Assembly (NCBI RefSeq): GCF_001936595.1
Contig: NZ_MLBG01000010.1
Coordinates: 1 to 64,000, forward strand
Direction of reading: 5' to 3'
Source of the DNA: Desulfovibrio sp. DV
Lineage (GTDB): Bacteria; Desulfobacterota; Desulfovibrionia; Desulfovibrionales; Desulfovibrionaceae
DNA length: 64,000 bases
In this document: positions 32,913-41,732 of the stretch, in pieces
Layout: every line of letters starts with the position of its first letter
How positions within the stretch are numbered: position 1 is the first letter of the stretch
Position numbers and translations under genes: made by a program
The notes under the pieces: generated by a model
What the model saw: the letters and a program-made list of their open reading frames with translations, nothing else
Told to the model about the DNA's origin: nothing
The model's database searches: none

Positions 32913-34103
32913 TCAGGCTACAGGGGCGGAAACGGACATGGGCACCAGCGGACCGCACACCCCGACCCGGCCGTCGGGGAGTCGGACAAATTCCCGCATC
33001 TCGCCGTCCTGGGACACCACCACGGCCACCGCGCCCGGCAACCGGGCGCAGAATCGGGCTGCCGAGCGATGGCGCGTGCCGAAAGCGGCCATGTCCACCA
33101 CGCCCGTGACCGTCGGTTCGGAGGCCTCGGGCGAGAGCGCCACGCATACCGGCAGGGCGTCCTCGTCGCGGGCCAGCAGTTCCACCCGAAATCCGAGCAC
33201 GGATAGGGCCGCATCCAGGATGACCGCACCGTCCACGCAGGAGGCATGGGCCGTCACCCGGGTGGCCGTATCCCACTGTTCCAGGTGCACGGCCTGATTG
33301 CCCCCGGCCGCGGCCAGATTCTGGGCCACCCGGCCGAGGTTGGGCCAGGCAACCCCCACTCCCGGGGAGAGCAGCCCGTCCGTTCCGCAGGCCCCATGGG
33401 GACCGGGCGGCAAAAAGACGAACATGCCGCCATGCCCGGCAGCCACGGCCAGGGAAAAGACCCGGGCCAGGGTGGCCTTGACCAGGCTCGGCAGCGCCCC
33501 GGCATCGTCCTCGCCGTGGGACAGGATCGTGGCCGCCTGGCGGCAAAGGGGCAAAAAGACCGGTGAAAAGGCGTTGTCGTGGCAGGTTTTGAGCTGGCCT
33601 TCCCGCAGTTCCAGATAGACCGCCGGACCGTCCCTGGACAACAGCACCGCCCGCAGCCGGGCCGGGGCGGAAACATGCAGGGAAAGGCCCGGAAACAGGG
33701 TGCCGCCATGGTAGTCGATACGGCCGCGCAGCGCGCCAAAGCCGGAATATTCCACCCGGGCCACGCCCTCGGTGCGCAGCCCATCCGGCCCTTCCTTGAC
33801 CACAAAGGCGTAGGGGCCGGGAGGGATGCCGGGGCTTAAGCGGTGCAGGGTACTCAGGCAATACGGCTGGGGCGGGGAAAACCGCAGGTCGAGCACCGGT
33901 TCCGGGCCGCCGGCCAGGGGGGAAAAAAGCTGAAACGACGGGTAGCGCCCCTCCTCCCGCTTGAGGCTGGCCCGATAGGCGGTCTCGACCAGCACGGCCA
34001 GACCCGACTCGGAAAGCATGGTGGGATTGGGCGAAAGTCGGGCCGCCAGATCATGGGGACCGGCGTGCCCCGGCTCTTGCGGGGGGACTGTGGATGCCTG
34101 CAT
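32913..34103 (-). CDS. DAC-fold (DisA_N-like / DACNV) protein
   Basis: The product is about 396 residues from ATG at 34103. The C-terminal part carries both hallmarks of diadenylate cyclase domains: DGAVILDA near residue 291 and GTRHRSAARF near 342, then AVAVVVSQDGEMREF. The N-terminal 280 residues contain ETAYRASLKREEGRYPSFQL, which recalls the DACNV sensor family. So it is either a c-di-AMP synthase or a nucleotide-binding sensor of the same fold; the motifs alone do not decide. It diverges from the glycerophosphodiesterase gene. Confidence 0.65.
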   Translation of the reverse strand: MQASTVPPQEPGHAGPHDLAARLSPNPTMLSESGLAVLVETAYRASLKREEGRYPSFQLFSPLAGGPEPVLDLRFSPPQPYCLSTLHRLSPGIPPGPYAFVVKEGPDGLRTEGVARVEYSGFGALRGRIDYHGGTLFPGLSLHVSAPARLRAVLLSRDGPAVYLELREGQLKTCHDNAFSPVFLPLCRQAATILSHGEDDAGALPSLVKATLARVFSLAVAAGHGGMFVFLPPGPHGACGTDGLLSPGVGVAWPNLGRVAQNLAAAGGNQAVHLEQWDTATRVTAHASCVDGAVILDAALSVLGFRVELLARDEDALPVCVALSPEASEPTVTGVVDMAAFGTRHRSAARFCARLPGAVAVVVSQDGEMREFVRLPDGRVGVCGPLVPMSVSAPVA

Positions 34104-34258
34104 TTGGGCCTTGTAGGGCCGCTGCCGGCAGCTGTCAAACCCGGCCGGGGCAGCGTCCTGACAATCGTCGCCCAAATGTCGCCAACCGGATATGGTGGGG
34201 CCGGGGACGTGGGGCATGTTCCCGGCACCATACCCACCTGCCCTGAAAGGAGTCTGCC

Positions 34259-35326
34259 ATGCCCGCCACACTGTCATACTTCGCTGCCGCCGTCCTGGCC
34301 CTGGCCGTCCTTGGCGGCTTGGCCGGAGAGGCCCTGGCCCAGGCCCGGCCCGCCGCCCCCCTCGTCATCGGCCACCGGGGAGCCTGCGGCCATCGGCCCG
34401 AACACACCCTGGCCTCCTATGAACTGGCCATCGACCTGGGCGCTGATTTTATCGAGCCGGATCTGGTCGCCACCAAGGACGGCGCCCTTGTCGCCCGCCA
34501 CGAAAACGACATTTCCGGCACCACCGACGTGGCCGCCAAATTCCCGGAGCGCAAGGCCAAAAAGACCATTGACGGCACGGAAATCGAGGGCTTTTTCACC
34601 GAAGACTTCACCCTGGCCGAGATCAAGACCCTGCGGGCCAAGGAACGGCTTGATTTCCGCGATCACAGCTATGACGGCCAATTCGCCATCCCCACCTTCG
34701 AAGAAATCATCGCCCTGGTCAAACGCAAGGAGACCGAGACCGGCCGTATCGTCGGCATCTATCCCGAGACCAAGCACCCCACCTACTTTCGCGGCATCGG
34801 CCTGCCCCTGGAAGGCCGGCTGGTGGAAATCCTCAACGCAAACGGCTACGACAAGGCCGACTCGCCGGTGTTCATCCAGTCCTTCGAAATCCAGAATCTC
34901 AAGGACCTGCGCCAGATGACCAAGGTCCGTCTGGTCTTTCTCTACGACGAACCAGACATGCGGCCCTATGATTTCATCGTGTCCGGCGACAAACGGACCT
35001 TCGCCGACCTGCTCGCACCCGAGGCTCTGGCCGAAATCGCCGGCTTCGCCCAGGGCATCGGTCCCTGGAAGCGGCTTATCATCAAGGAAAACCCGGACAA
35101 GAGCCTTAATGCCCCCAATACGGTTGTGGCCGACGCCCATGCCGCCGGACTGACCGTCCACCCCTACACCTTCCGCAATGACCCCCGGTATCTGGCCCCG
35201 GACTATGCCGGCGATCCCATCCAGGAATACGTGCAGTTTTTCAAACTCGGCGTGGACGGAGTCTTCTCCGATTTCCCGGATACTGCCGTGGCTGCCCGCG
35301 AAGTGTTCTTAAGCGGCAACAAGTAA
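34259..35326 (+). CDS. glpQ: Periplasmic glycerophosphodiester phosphodiesterase
   Basis: The product is 355 residues with a signal peptide (LSYFAAAVLALAVLGGLAGE, likely cut after ALA). The GDPD catalytic set is present: LVIGHRGACGHRPEHTLASY, DFIEPDLVATKDGALVARHE and then GTTDV, with the phosphate and Ca sites at GHRG, EPD and H-E-N. It hydrolyses deacylated phospholipids to glycerol 3-phosphate and an alcohol. AAAGGAG is upstream. The GlpQ subtype is suggested by the long insertion KTIDGTEIEGFFTEDFTLAE. Confidence 0.93.
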   Translation: MPATLSYFAAAVLALAVLGGLAGEALAQARPAAPLVIGHRGACGHRPEHTLASYELAIDLGADFIEPDLVATKDGALVARHENDISGTTDVAAKFPERKAKKTIDGTEIEGFFTEDFTLAEIKTLRAKERLDFRDHSYDGQFAIPTFEEIIALVKRKETETGRIVGIYPETKHPTYFRGIGLPLEGRLVEILNANGYDKADSPVFIQSFEIQNLKDLRQMTKVRLVFLYDEPDMRPYDFIVSGDKRTFADLLAPEALAEIAGFAQGIGPWKRLIIKENPDKSLNAPNTVVADAHAAGLTVHPYTFRNDPRYLAPDYAGDPIQEYVQFFKLGVDGVFSDFPDTAVAAREVFLSGNK

Positions 35327-35352
35327 CTCGCCGACAGCCGTGAACAAAGATA

Positions 35353-35394
35353 GCCTCCGGCGGCCAAAGGGACTGAGTCCCTTTGGAATCCCCT
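35353..35394. repeat. Dispersed GC-rich intergenic repeat, copy 3
   Basis: It starts GCCTCCGGCGGCC, then the hairpin AAAGGGACTGAGTCCCTTT and GGAATCCCC. It lies between two convergent genes (glpQ and the lipoprotein gene), where it could act as a terminator. Confidence 0.75.
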
Positions 35395-35539
35395 CCTGGG
35401 GGGAGTTGGCTTTGACTGGGGGCGTTGCCGAGCCGGTGAGTGGCCGTTGCGCAGGAAAAGAGGCGAGGGGATCGTGGCCGTTGGTGCTTGGGCTTGACGG
35501 GAACCACCGTTGCTGCGGCTCCCCGGGTGGCCGGGCCAA

Positions 35540-36361
35540 TCAGCGGACGTCGCCAGCCTCGGCAGGGCCGGGGGAACCCTCGCCCGGCCCGTTGCCGGCC
35601 TCCCGGGGCAGGGCCGCAGCCACGGCGGCCGCAGTCGGCCCATGGCGTACCATCAGCCGGGCCGCACCGCCCAGGCGGCCTTCCAAAACCATCTCGACCG
35701 CACCGGCCTGCCACAGGCAGGTCTTTTGCCCGGCACTCTCCCGGCAATGCGGCGGCCCGAAGTCCCTGGTCAGCCGTGCATCCAACCCCGAAGCACCGGC
35801 CCCATCCTCCACAGCGGCATTCAGGGAGAAAAACCGGCCCTGGTAAAAGGCCAGGACCGGTTCGGCCAGGACCACGTCCCAAAGGGTCTCCCGCCGGCCT
35901 GGAGCGATGAAATAGGTCAGCGTTTCGGACACGGCGTCCGGCAACGGCACGGCTTGGCGCACCAGATCGGCCGAGGGGCCGTCGCCAAAGGCCAGCCCGA
36001 AATACCGGCCCGGCAGCTCGGCCGGCCCGGAGCAGGCGGCCAGCACCAGCAGGCCGGCAGCCAGCACCAGGATGAGACGGGCCAGAGGCCGTCCCGACCG
36101 GGGCAGCGCGTCGGGGCGCACAGGGGCAAATGGGACCGGGGCCGGTCCGAGGCGGATGTTTGCACCGGGCGAACCAAGGCAGCCGGGCCGGACAGGCGGA
36201 CCGGCCGGGCCAGACGAGCAATGCGGCCCAAGTGGGCCGGCCGGGCCGGGCAGGGCAAACGAACCGAGCGCACCGGGCGGGCCAGAGGGATTGGACAGAC
36301 GGTGTGAACCGGACAGGCCGGGCTGGCCGGCAGGATTTTCAGGGGGGCGGGGGGCTGCCAT
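35540..36361 (-). CDS. Putative lipoprotein with a Pro/Gly-rich N-terminal extension
   Basis: The frame from ATG at 36361 (GGAG upstream) gives 273 residues. Residues 1-95 are low-complexity Pro/Gly/Ala/Ser. A hydrophobic stretch LARLILVLAAGLLVLAACSG ends in a lipobox (LAAC), and a mature domain of about 150 residues follows (FAPGRR-like IAPGRRETLWDVVLAEP and FYQGRFFSLNAAVEDG). A start closer to the lipobox, such as the GTG before RPDALPRSG, would make an ordinary lipoprotein but lacks a ribosome site. The mature domain is not recognised; its C-terminus is Ala/Gly/Pro-rich. Confidence 0.6.
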   Translation of the reverse strand: MAAPRPPENPAGQPGLSGSHRLSNPSGPPGALGSFALPGPAGPLGPHCSSGPAGPPVRPGCLGSPGANIRLGPAPVPFAPVRPDALPRSGRPLARLILVLAAGLLVLAACSGPAELPGRYFGLAFGDGPSADLVRQAVPLPDAVSETLTYFIAPGRRETLWDVVLAEPVLAFYQGRFFSLNAAVEDGAGASGLDARLTRDFGPPHCRESAGQKTCLWQAGAVEMVLEGRLGGAARLMVRHGPTAAAVAAALPREAGNGPGEGSPGPAEAGDVR

Positions 36362-36860
36362 GGGCGCTCTCCAAGGGACCGGGGCGCGTTGCCGGCAGAA
36401 CAGTCCGCCAGCACGCCGCTGCGTTGTCGCCGGGAGAGTCTCGCAGAAACAAGAAACAAACAACAGTATCCTTCTCAAAAATGTCACTGATTTTACGTTC
36501 GATACGGTCAACAGAAAACAATACAATACAAACACGCAATATGATTTATCCACTCACTATTCACAAAATGCAGAAGGCGTCAGGCCGTTTACACCGCAAA
36601 AAGCATGCGTCGAGACAGGCTTGACCCATTCTATAAAAATGCTACCCTGACCAAATAAACAATGTAGCGGCAGTGTTTTTCATACTTCCGTTTCGCTACA
36701 TGAATTTTTTTCATTTCCTGTTTACCACCACGCCCGCCGCAGGTTGTAAAAGCCGCCTAAGCCTGTCCCGAAGCTGCCGGCAGACTTGGCCGGATTACAC
36801 GCACCGGCCGGCCACACCGCAAGCCCAACCGTCAACGCCAACGACCCGGAAGGACCGTTC
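36362..36860. other. AT-rich intergenic region without a supported gene
   Basis: About 36440-36760 is much more AT-rich than the flanks. It holds only out-of-context frames with no credible composition. It would contain the promoters of the lipoprotein gene (minus) and the M23 peptidase gene (plus). It could also be the remnant of a lost gene. Confidence 0.5.
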
Positions 36861-38273
36861 ATGCCCTATCCGCCGCTGCGAAACCCAGGCCGTCCGCTTT
36901 TTTTCAAACCCAGACGCCGTCCCTGGCGGGCCGCCCTGGTCCTGCTCGTGCTGGCCGCCGCAGCCGCGGCCGTCCTGACCCTGCTCCCGCGCGTCCCTTC
37001 CCAGGCCGTCCTTGTGGGGCCGCCAGACCCCCTGGCCCTGGCTCCGACCCTGCCGGCCGAACAATTCACTCCGGCCAACCTGTTTGCCCGCATGGCCGAC
37101 ACTTCCACCCAGAGGCCGCACAACGGACAGGACACGAACAGCCCGTTGCCACCGGGCGAAACCGTCTCCGGCCAGATCCTCCCCGGCCAGACCCTGGCCG
37201 CCATCCTCGGCGAGCATCTCACCGCCGACAAACTGGCCACCCTGGAGGACCCCGAGGATTTTTCCTTTTCCGAACTGCGCTCGGGCCAGTCCTACCGGCT
37301 CACCCTGCGCGACCGGGAACTCGTCTCTTTTGAATACGACATCAGCCCCAGCGAACTGCTGGTCATCGACGAGACCGACGGCGAACTGGCCGCCCGGGTG
37401 GAGACCCGCCAGTGCGAGGTGCGCCCGAAGCTTTTGCGGGCCACGATCCGCTCCTCGCTCTCCGAGGCCGTGGCCGAGGCCGGCGGCGATCTGGCAACGG
37501 CCCTGGCCCTGGCCGACATCTTTGCCTCGGACCTCGATTGCAGCCGGGATCTCCAGCCCGGGGACACGTTTGAAGCCGTGGTGGAAGAGCGGTATGTGGA
37601 AAACCAGCTGGCCGGCCTCGGCCGGGTGCTGGCCGCCCGCTACGTGGGCGACGGGCGCACTCTGGAGGGCTTTGGCCTCCTTGGCGACACGGGAAAGCTC
37701 GACTATTACGATGCCGGGGGCCAGCCCCTTCGCAAGGCGTTTTTGCGGGCGCCGCTGTCGTTTCTGCGCGTCACCTCAGGCTTCACCGGCTCCCGGCTGC
37801 ACCCCATCCTCAAGGTGCGAAAAGCGCACTACGGCGTGGACTACGCCGCTCCGACCGGCACTCCGGTCTGGACCGTTGGCGACGGCGAGGTCATTGAACG
37901 CGGCCGCAATCACGCCGCCGGCAACTACGTCACCGTGCGCCACGGCAAGACCTACGTCACCCGCTACAACCATTTAAGCCGCTTCGCCAAAGGCCTCGCC
38001 CCCGGGACCAGGGTGGTCCAGGGACAGGTCATCGGCTATGTCGGCGCAACCGGCTACGCCACAGGACCGCATCTGGATTTTCGGATGTATGCCAATGGCC
38101 GGCCGGTCAACACCCTGGCCGACAACGAGGCCATGGCCGAGGCCCTGCCGCCCGCCCGGTTGGCGGAGTTGCGTGAGGATATCCTGATCCTGGCCGCCGT
38201 TCTTGACGGGCACAAGCCGCCGACCGCCCTGGCCGACAACCTGCCCCCGGCCGCCCCGGCCAGGAATCAATAG
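36861..38273 (+). CDS. M23-family murein endopeptidase (MepM-like)
   Basis: The product is 470 residues. One N-terminal membrane anchor (RAALVLLVLAAAAAAVLTLL) is followed by a LysM/OapA-like region (SGQILPGQTLAAILGEHLTA) and a LytM/M23 domain with HYGVDYAAPTGTPV (zinc ligands His and Asp) and ATGPHLDFRMY. The usual HLH motif is HLD here, so the last zinc ligand would be Asp. It probably cuts peptidoglycan cross-links in the periplasm. ATG at 36861 has AAGGA upstream. Its end overlaps hemW by seven bases (convergent). Confidence 0.88.
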   Translation: MPYPPLRNPGRPLFFKPRRRPWRAALVLLVLAAAAAAVLTLLPRVPSQAVLVGPPDPLALAPTLPAEQFTPANLFARMADTSTQRPHNGQDTNSPLPPGETVSGQILPGQTLAAILGEHLTADKLATLEDPEDFSFSELRSGQSYRLTLRDRELVSFEYDISPSELLVIDETDGELAARVETRQCEVRPKLLRATIRSSLSEAVAEAGGDLATALALADIFASDLDCSRDLQPGDTFEAVVEERYVENQLAGLGRVLAARYVGDGRTLEGFGLLGDTGKLDYYDAGGQPLRKAFLRAPLSFLRVTSGFTGSRLHPILKVRKAHYGVDYAAPTGTPVWTVGDGEVIERGRNHAAGNYVTVRHGKTYVTRYNHLSRFAKGLAPGTRVVQGQVIGYVGATGYATGPHLDFRMYANGRPVNTLADNEAMAEALPPARLAELREDILILAAVLDGHKPPTALADNLPPAAPARNQ

Positions 38274-39394
38274 CGCAGACGTTCGAGGATGAGATTGCTG
38301 ACCAGAAAGCCGTTCTTGGTCAGCCGCAGATGGCCGGCGCTGATGCGGATCAGCTCGTTTTGGCGCAGGGCTGTGATGAGCCCCTCGTTGTCCTTGAGAA
38401 AATCAAGCCCGGTCAACCGCCGGTACAGCGAAAGGCGCAGGCCCTTGGCCGTTCGCAGCGAGAGCATGACAAATTCGCGCACCCGTTCCTCGCGGGTCAG
38501 GGCCACGCCCCCGGCTCCGCACCGCCCGGCCCTGGCCAGGGCAGCCCACTCCCGCACGTCGCGGGGATTTTCATGGCGCACGCCGCCGATTGTCGACACC
38601 GCCCCCGGCCCAAGCCCAAGATAGTCCCGGCCTTCCCAATAGCCGCTGTTGTGGCGGCTTTGAAAGCCCATGCGGGCGTAGCTCGAAATCTCGTATTGCA
38701 GGTAGCCCTGCTCCTCCAGATACTCGGCCCCATGCACGTACATGCGGCCCTGCTCGATTTCCGGGGGAAGGGCGAGTTCCCCGGCCTCGGCCAGGGCGGC
38801 CAGCGGCGTGTCCGGCTCGATGGTCAGGCCGTAGCAGGACAGGTGTTCCGGACGCAGGCGCACCGCTGTCTTGAGGTTTTCAAGCCAGGTGGCTTCGCGC
38901 TGCCCGGGCAGGCCCCAGATGAAATCCAGGCTGATATTGGCAAAGCCCGCCTGCCGGGCTGCGCCAAACGCGGCCATGGCGGCCTTGGCGTTGTGCGGAC
39001 GGCCGAGAAACTGCAGGTCGGGGTCGGCAAAGCTCTGCACGCCAAGGCTCAGGCGGTTGACCCCGTAGCCGATCAGGGCGCGCAGATAGCCCAGGTCCAG
39101 GGCGGAATCGGGATTGACCTCAAAGGTCCACTCCACGGCCGGGTGCAGGTCGAAATGCTTGACGAGCTCCGGGATGATGCGGCTCAAGGCCCAGGCTGGC
39201 AGCAGGCTCGGGGTGCCGCCGCCGAAATAGACCGTCTCGACCTTGGGCCGGCCGAGTTTCTTGCCGAAAGCCCGGATCTCCAGGGGCAGGGCCGTGGCAT
39301 AGACCTCCATCTCGGCCATGTCGAGGGGCCTGGAGACGAAAGCGCAGTACCGGCATTTGCTCCGGCAAAAGGGCACGTGGATATAAAGCAGCAT
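38267..39394 (-). CDS. hemW: Radical SAM haem chaperone HemW
   Basis: The product is 375 residues. The cluster motif CRSKCRYC (Cys at 10, 14 and 17) is the CxxxCxxC of radical SAM proteins, preceded by YIHVPF. Further HemW features are VYFGGGTPSLLP, VNRLSLGVQSFAD, LDFIWGLPGQ and HNSGYWEGRDYLGLGPGAVS. HemW hands haem to target proteins; older annotation as oxygen-independent coproporphyrinogen III oxidase (HemN) is less likely because the N-terminus is short. Confidence 0.93.
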   Translation of the reverse strand: MLLYIHVPFCRSKCRYCAFVSRPLDMAEMEVYATALPLEIRAFGKKLGRPKVETVYFGGGTPSLLPAWALSRIIPELVKHFDLHPAVEWTFEVNPDSALDLGYLRALIGYGVNRLSLGVQSFADPDLQFLGRPHNAKAAMAAFGAARQAGFANISLDFIWGLPGQREATWLENLKTAVRLRPEHLSCYGLTIEPDTPLAALAEAGELALPPEIEQGRMYVHGAEYLEEQGYLQYEISSYARMGFQSRHNSGYWEGRDYLGLGPGAVSTIGGVRHENPRDVREWAALARAGRCGAGGVALTREERVREFVMLSLRTAKGLRLSLYRRLTGLDFLKDNEGLITALRQNELIRISAGHLRLTKNGFLVSNLILERLRY

Positions 39395-39508
39395 GGGGTG
39401 GTCGCGCGGTTACACGGTTGCCGGCCGGCTGGCCGACAACGGTCTTTAGGCCCAAACGCCGCCTCCGGCAAGTCCGGGGCTGCGGCGCTCGGGCTGGGCC
39501 GCCCTGCC

Positions 39509-40960
39509 TCAGGCCAGCCGGGAGAAGAGGAAGAAGAGCCCGGCCCCAAGCAACATGGCCGCCGGCAGGGTGAACACCCAGGCCATGGCGATGGACCGCA
39601 GGGTGCGCATCTGGAGTCCGCTTTTATGGGCAGCCATGGTGCCGGCCACGCCGGAGGACAGGACGTGGGTGGTGGACACCGGCAACCCCAGGCCGTCGGC
39701 CAGACCGATGGTGACCATGGCCACGATCTGGGCCGAGGCTCCCTGGGCGTAGCTCAGCCGGGTCTTGCCGATTTTTTCGCCGATGGTGACCACGATACGC
39801 TTCCAGCCGACCATGGTGCCGATGCCAAGGGCCAGGGACACGGCCATGATCACCCAGTCCGGGGCGTATTCCGTGGGCCGGCGCAAGGTCCGGCGCAGCT
39901 CCCCGATATTGAGCTGGCCGGTGCTGCCATCGGGCAACCCTTCCATGATGCGGGCTGCGTCATCGAGGCACAGGATGTCGGTGCGCAGATTCCAGCGCTC
40001 GGCCGGCGGTACGGCCGCAATGGAATCGTACAGGGCCAGACGCTGCTGGATGGCTTCCGAGGCAGCCACGGCCCCGCGCACATCGCAGGACACGGCCGAA
40101 GCCTTCTGGGGCATCTCCTGGATGTCGCCCGCGCGGTAGGCCTTTTCGATCTCCAGGCGATGGGCGTCGAAATAATCGGTGAATCTGGCCGCAGCCTGGC
40201 GCACGGCGGCAATTTCCGCAGCCGGGGTGTCCACATCCAGGGCATAGACCCCGGGCAGAATGCCGATCAAAATGAGCATGACCAGGCCCACGCCCTTCTG
40301 GCCGTCGTTGGAGCCATGGGCCAGACTGACGCCAAGGCCGGACACAATCAGCGCCGCCCGCATCCCCGGCGGCGGCGGCGCGTCGCCCACCGGCGGCTGG
40401 TGCAGGGCCGGATTTTTAAGCATCCGCTGCAAAACAAGCAGCAGCCCGCCGGCCAGGACAAAGCCGATGACCGGGGAAATAAACAGCGACAGCCCGACCT
40501 CGAAAGCCTTGTGCCAGTTGACGCCGGCCCCGGCCGGCAGCCCCTCGCGCACGGCATTGGCCACCCCGACCCCGAGGATGGACCCGATCAGCGTATGGGA
40601 GCTTGAGGCCGGCAGCCCCAGGTACCAGGTGCCGAAATTCCATAGGATGGCCGAAACGAGCAGGGAAAAGACCATGGCCAGCCCAAGGTTGGTGTTGACC
40701 GACACAAGCAGGTCAACCGGCAGCAGATGGACGATGGCATAGGCCACGGCGATGCCGCCAAGCGACACCCCGAAGAAATTGCAGATGCCGGACAAGACCA
40801 CGGCCGTGCGGGCGCTTAAGGATTTCGTGTAAATAACCGTGGCCACGGCATTGGCCGTATCATGAAAGCCATTGACGAATTCAAAGGTCAGGGCGATACC
40901 CAGCGACACCACCAGAAGCAGCAGTGTATGGTTGTCAACACTGGAGAATATTTCAAACAT
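39509..40960 (-). CDS. pit: PiT-family inorganic phosphate transporter
   Basis: The product is 483 residues with about ten membrane segments. The two PiT signatures are present: GFHDTANAVATVIYTKSLSA at the N-terminal repeat and GSNDGQKGVGLVMLI in the second, with WYLGLPASSSHTLIGSILGV and GLPVSTTHVLSSGVAG. It imports phosphate (with H+ or Na+). A soluble loop of about 130 residues in the middle is longer than in some relatives. It diverges from nothing nearby; the Nif11-like gene lies upstream on the same strand and the GAK operon beyond. Confidence 0.93.
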   Translation of the reverse strand: MFEIFSSVDNHTLLLLVVSLGIALTFEFVNGFHDTANAVATVIYTKSLSARTAVVLSGICNFFGVSLGGIAVAYAIVHLLPVDLLVSVNTNLGLAMVFSLLVSAILWNFGTWYLGLPASSSHTLIGSILGVGVANAVREGLPAGAGVNWHKAFEVGLSLFISPVIGFVLAGGLLLVLQRMLKNPALHQPPVGDAPPPPGMRAALIVSGLGVSLAHGSNDGQKGVGLVMLILIGILPGVYALDVDTPAAEIAAVRQAAARFTDYFDAHRLEIEKAYRAGDIQEMPQKASAVSCDVRGAVAASEAIQQRLALYDSIAAVPPAERWNLRTDILCLDDAARIMEGLPDGSTGQLNIGELRRTLRRPTEYAPDWVIMAVSLALGIGTMVGWKRIVVTIGEKIGKTRLSYAQGASAQIVAMVTIGLADGLGLPVSTTHVLSSGVAGTMAAHKSGLQMRTLRSIAMAWVFTLPAAMLLGAGLFFLFSRLA

Positions 40961-41042
40961 GCTCTATCACGTTTCCTTCATGAAAAAAGCTGCATCACAA
41001 ATACAGAACACTTCAATGACGTCATAGAAATAAAAGTAAAAG

Positions 41043-41225
41043 CTACGTTCCTTCGACAAGATGCACCAAAGCCTGTCTGGCCTTGAGTTCCTCGACAGTG
41101 AAAACGAATCCCTGGGCAGCGGCATGGGCCACCAGTTCATCTACCGGCATCCCGCCGACCAAAAGCAGGCGGTCTTTGTCTGCCTGCAACCACGACAGAA
41201 AACGATCAATGGCATCCTGGCTCAT
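41043..41225 (-). CDS. Nif11-like small protein
   Basis: The product is 60 residues from ATG at 41225 (GGAGGG five bases upstream). QDAIDRFLSWLQADKDRLLL and VDELVAHAAAQGFVFTVEEL match the Nif11 domain (helices ending in GFxFxxEEL). There is no Gly-Gly cleavage motif or core peptide, so it is not an obvious RiPP precursor. Nif11 proteins of this short kind have no known function. It lies between the PiT transporter and the GAK operon. Confidence 0.65.
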   Translation of the reverse strand: MSQDAIDRFLSWLQADKDRLLLVGGMPVDELVAHAAAQGFVFTVEELKARQALVHLVEGT

Positions 41226-41456
41226 ACGGCCCTCCATGAAACGAGCCTAGCCCATTGTCCCGGCTCGGTACAGGCGCTGTCCGTGAAGTTTGCGTCAATG
41301 CCGGATGACAAACCGGTGATGCCGGCCGCGCCTGGACGAGTTTGCCAAACGATGTCAAAAATAGCTGCCCGAGCTTAACCTCTTCTTCATAATCGAATGG
41401 TAGAGGCTTTGTCGCGGCCCCGGGTATTGCGCCGGGGCCATCCAAGGAGGACGCGC

Positions 41457-41732
41457 GTGAACAAGCTTTTCAAATATGACGGATTGCAGCAGCCCGACAC
41501 CATTGCCGCCTATCTCGAGGCGGTGCGTGACGGCTTTGCGACCGGTGAGATCACCCTGACCCAGGGCGAGGACGTGCTGACTCTGGCCCCCAAGGGACTG
41601 GTGGCGGTCACTGTCGAGGGCAAGCTCAAGGGTGAGGACCGCAAGCTCAAGCTGACCTTTCGCTGGAAGGAACGCGAGCAGGAATGCAATGCCCCCCTGC
41701 TCATCACGGCCCGGGACGACGGCGATGCATGA
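41457..41732 (+). CDS. Amphi-Trp domain protein (GAK system)
   Basis: The product is 91 residues from GTG at 41457, with AAGGAGG six bases upstream. FKYDGLQQPDTIAAYLEAV, then DGFATGEITLTQGEDVLTLA and LKGEDRKLKLTFRWKEREQE fit the amphi-Trp family, whose conserved Trp ends an amphipathic strand. The function of the family is unknown; it typically lies in an operon with an ATP-grasp enzyme and an HprK-like kinase, as here. It overlaps the next gene by eight bases. Confidence 0.75.
   Translation: MNKLFKYDGLQQPDTIAAYLEAVRDGFATGEITLTQGEDVLTLAPKGLVAVTVEGKLKGEDRKLKLTFRWKEREQECNAPLLITARDDGDA

Noticed and set aside
38330-40606. Plus-strand frame of 758 residues
   Set aside because: It runs antisense to hemW and the PiT gene, both of which are well supported.
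41043-41225. RiPP precursor of the Nif11 class
   Set aside because: The protein ends shortly after the leader-like helices, with no Gly-Gly site or core, and no lanthionine or other modification enzyme is adjacent except the GAK ATP-grasp, whose substrate is unknown.
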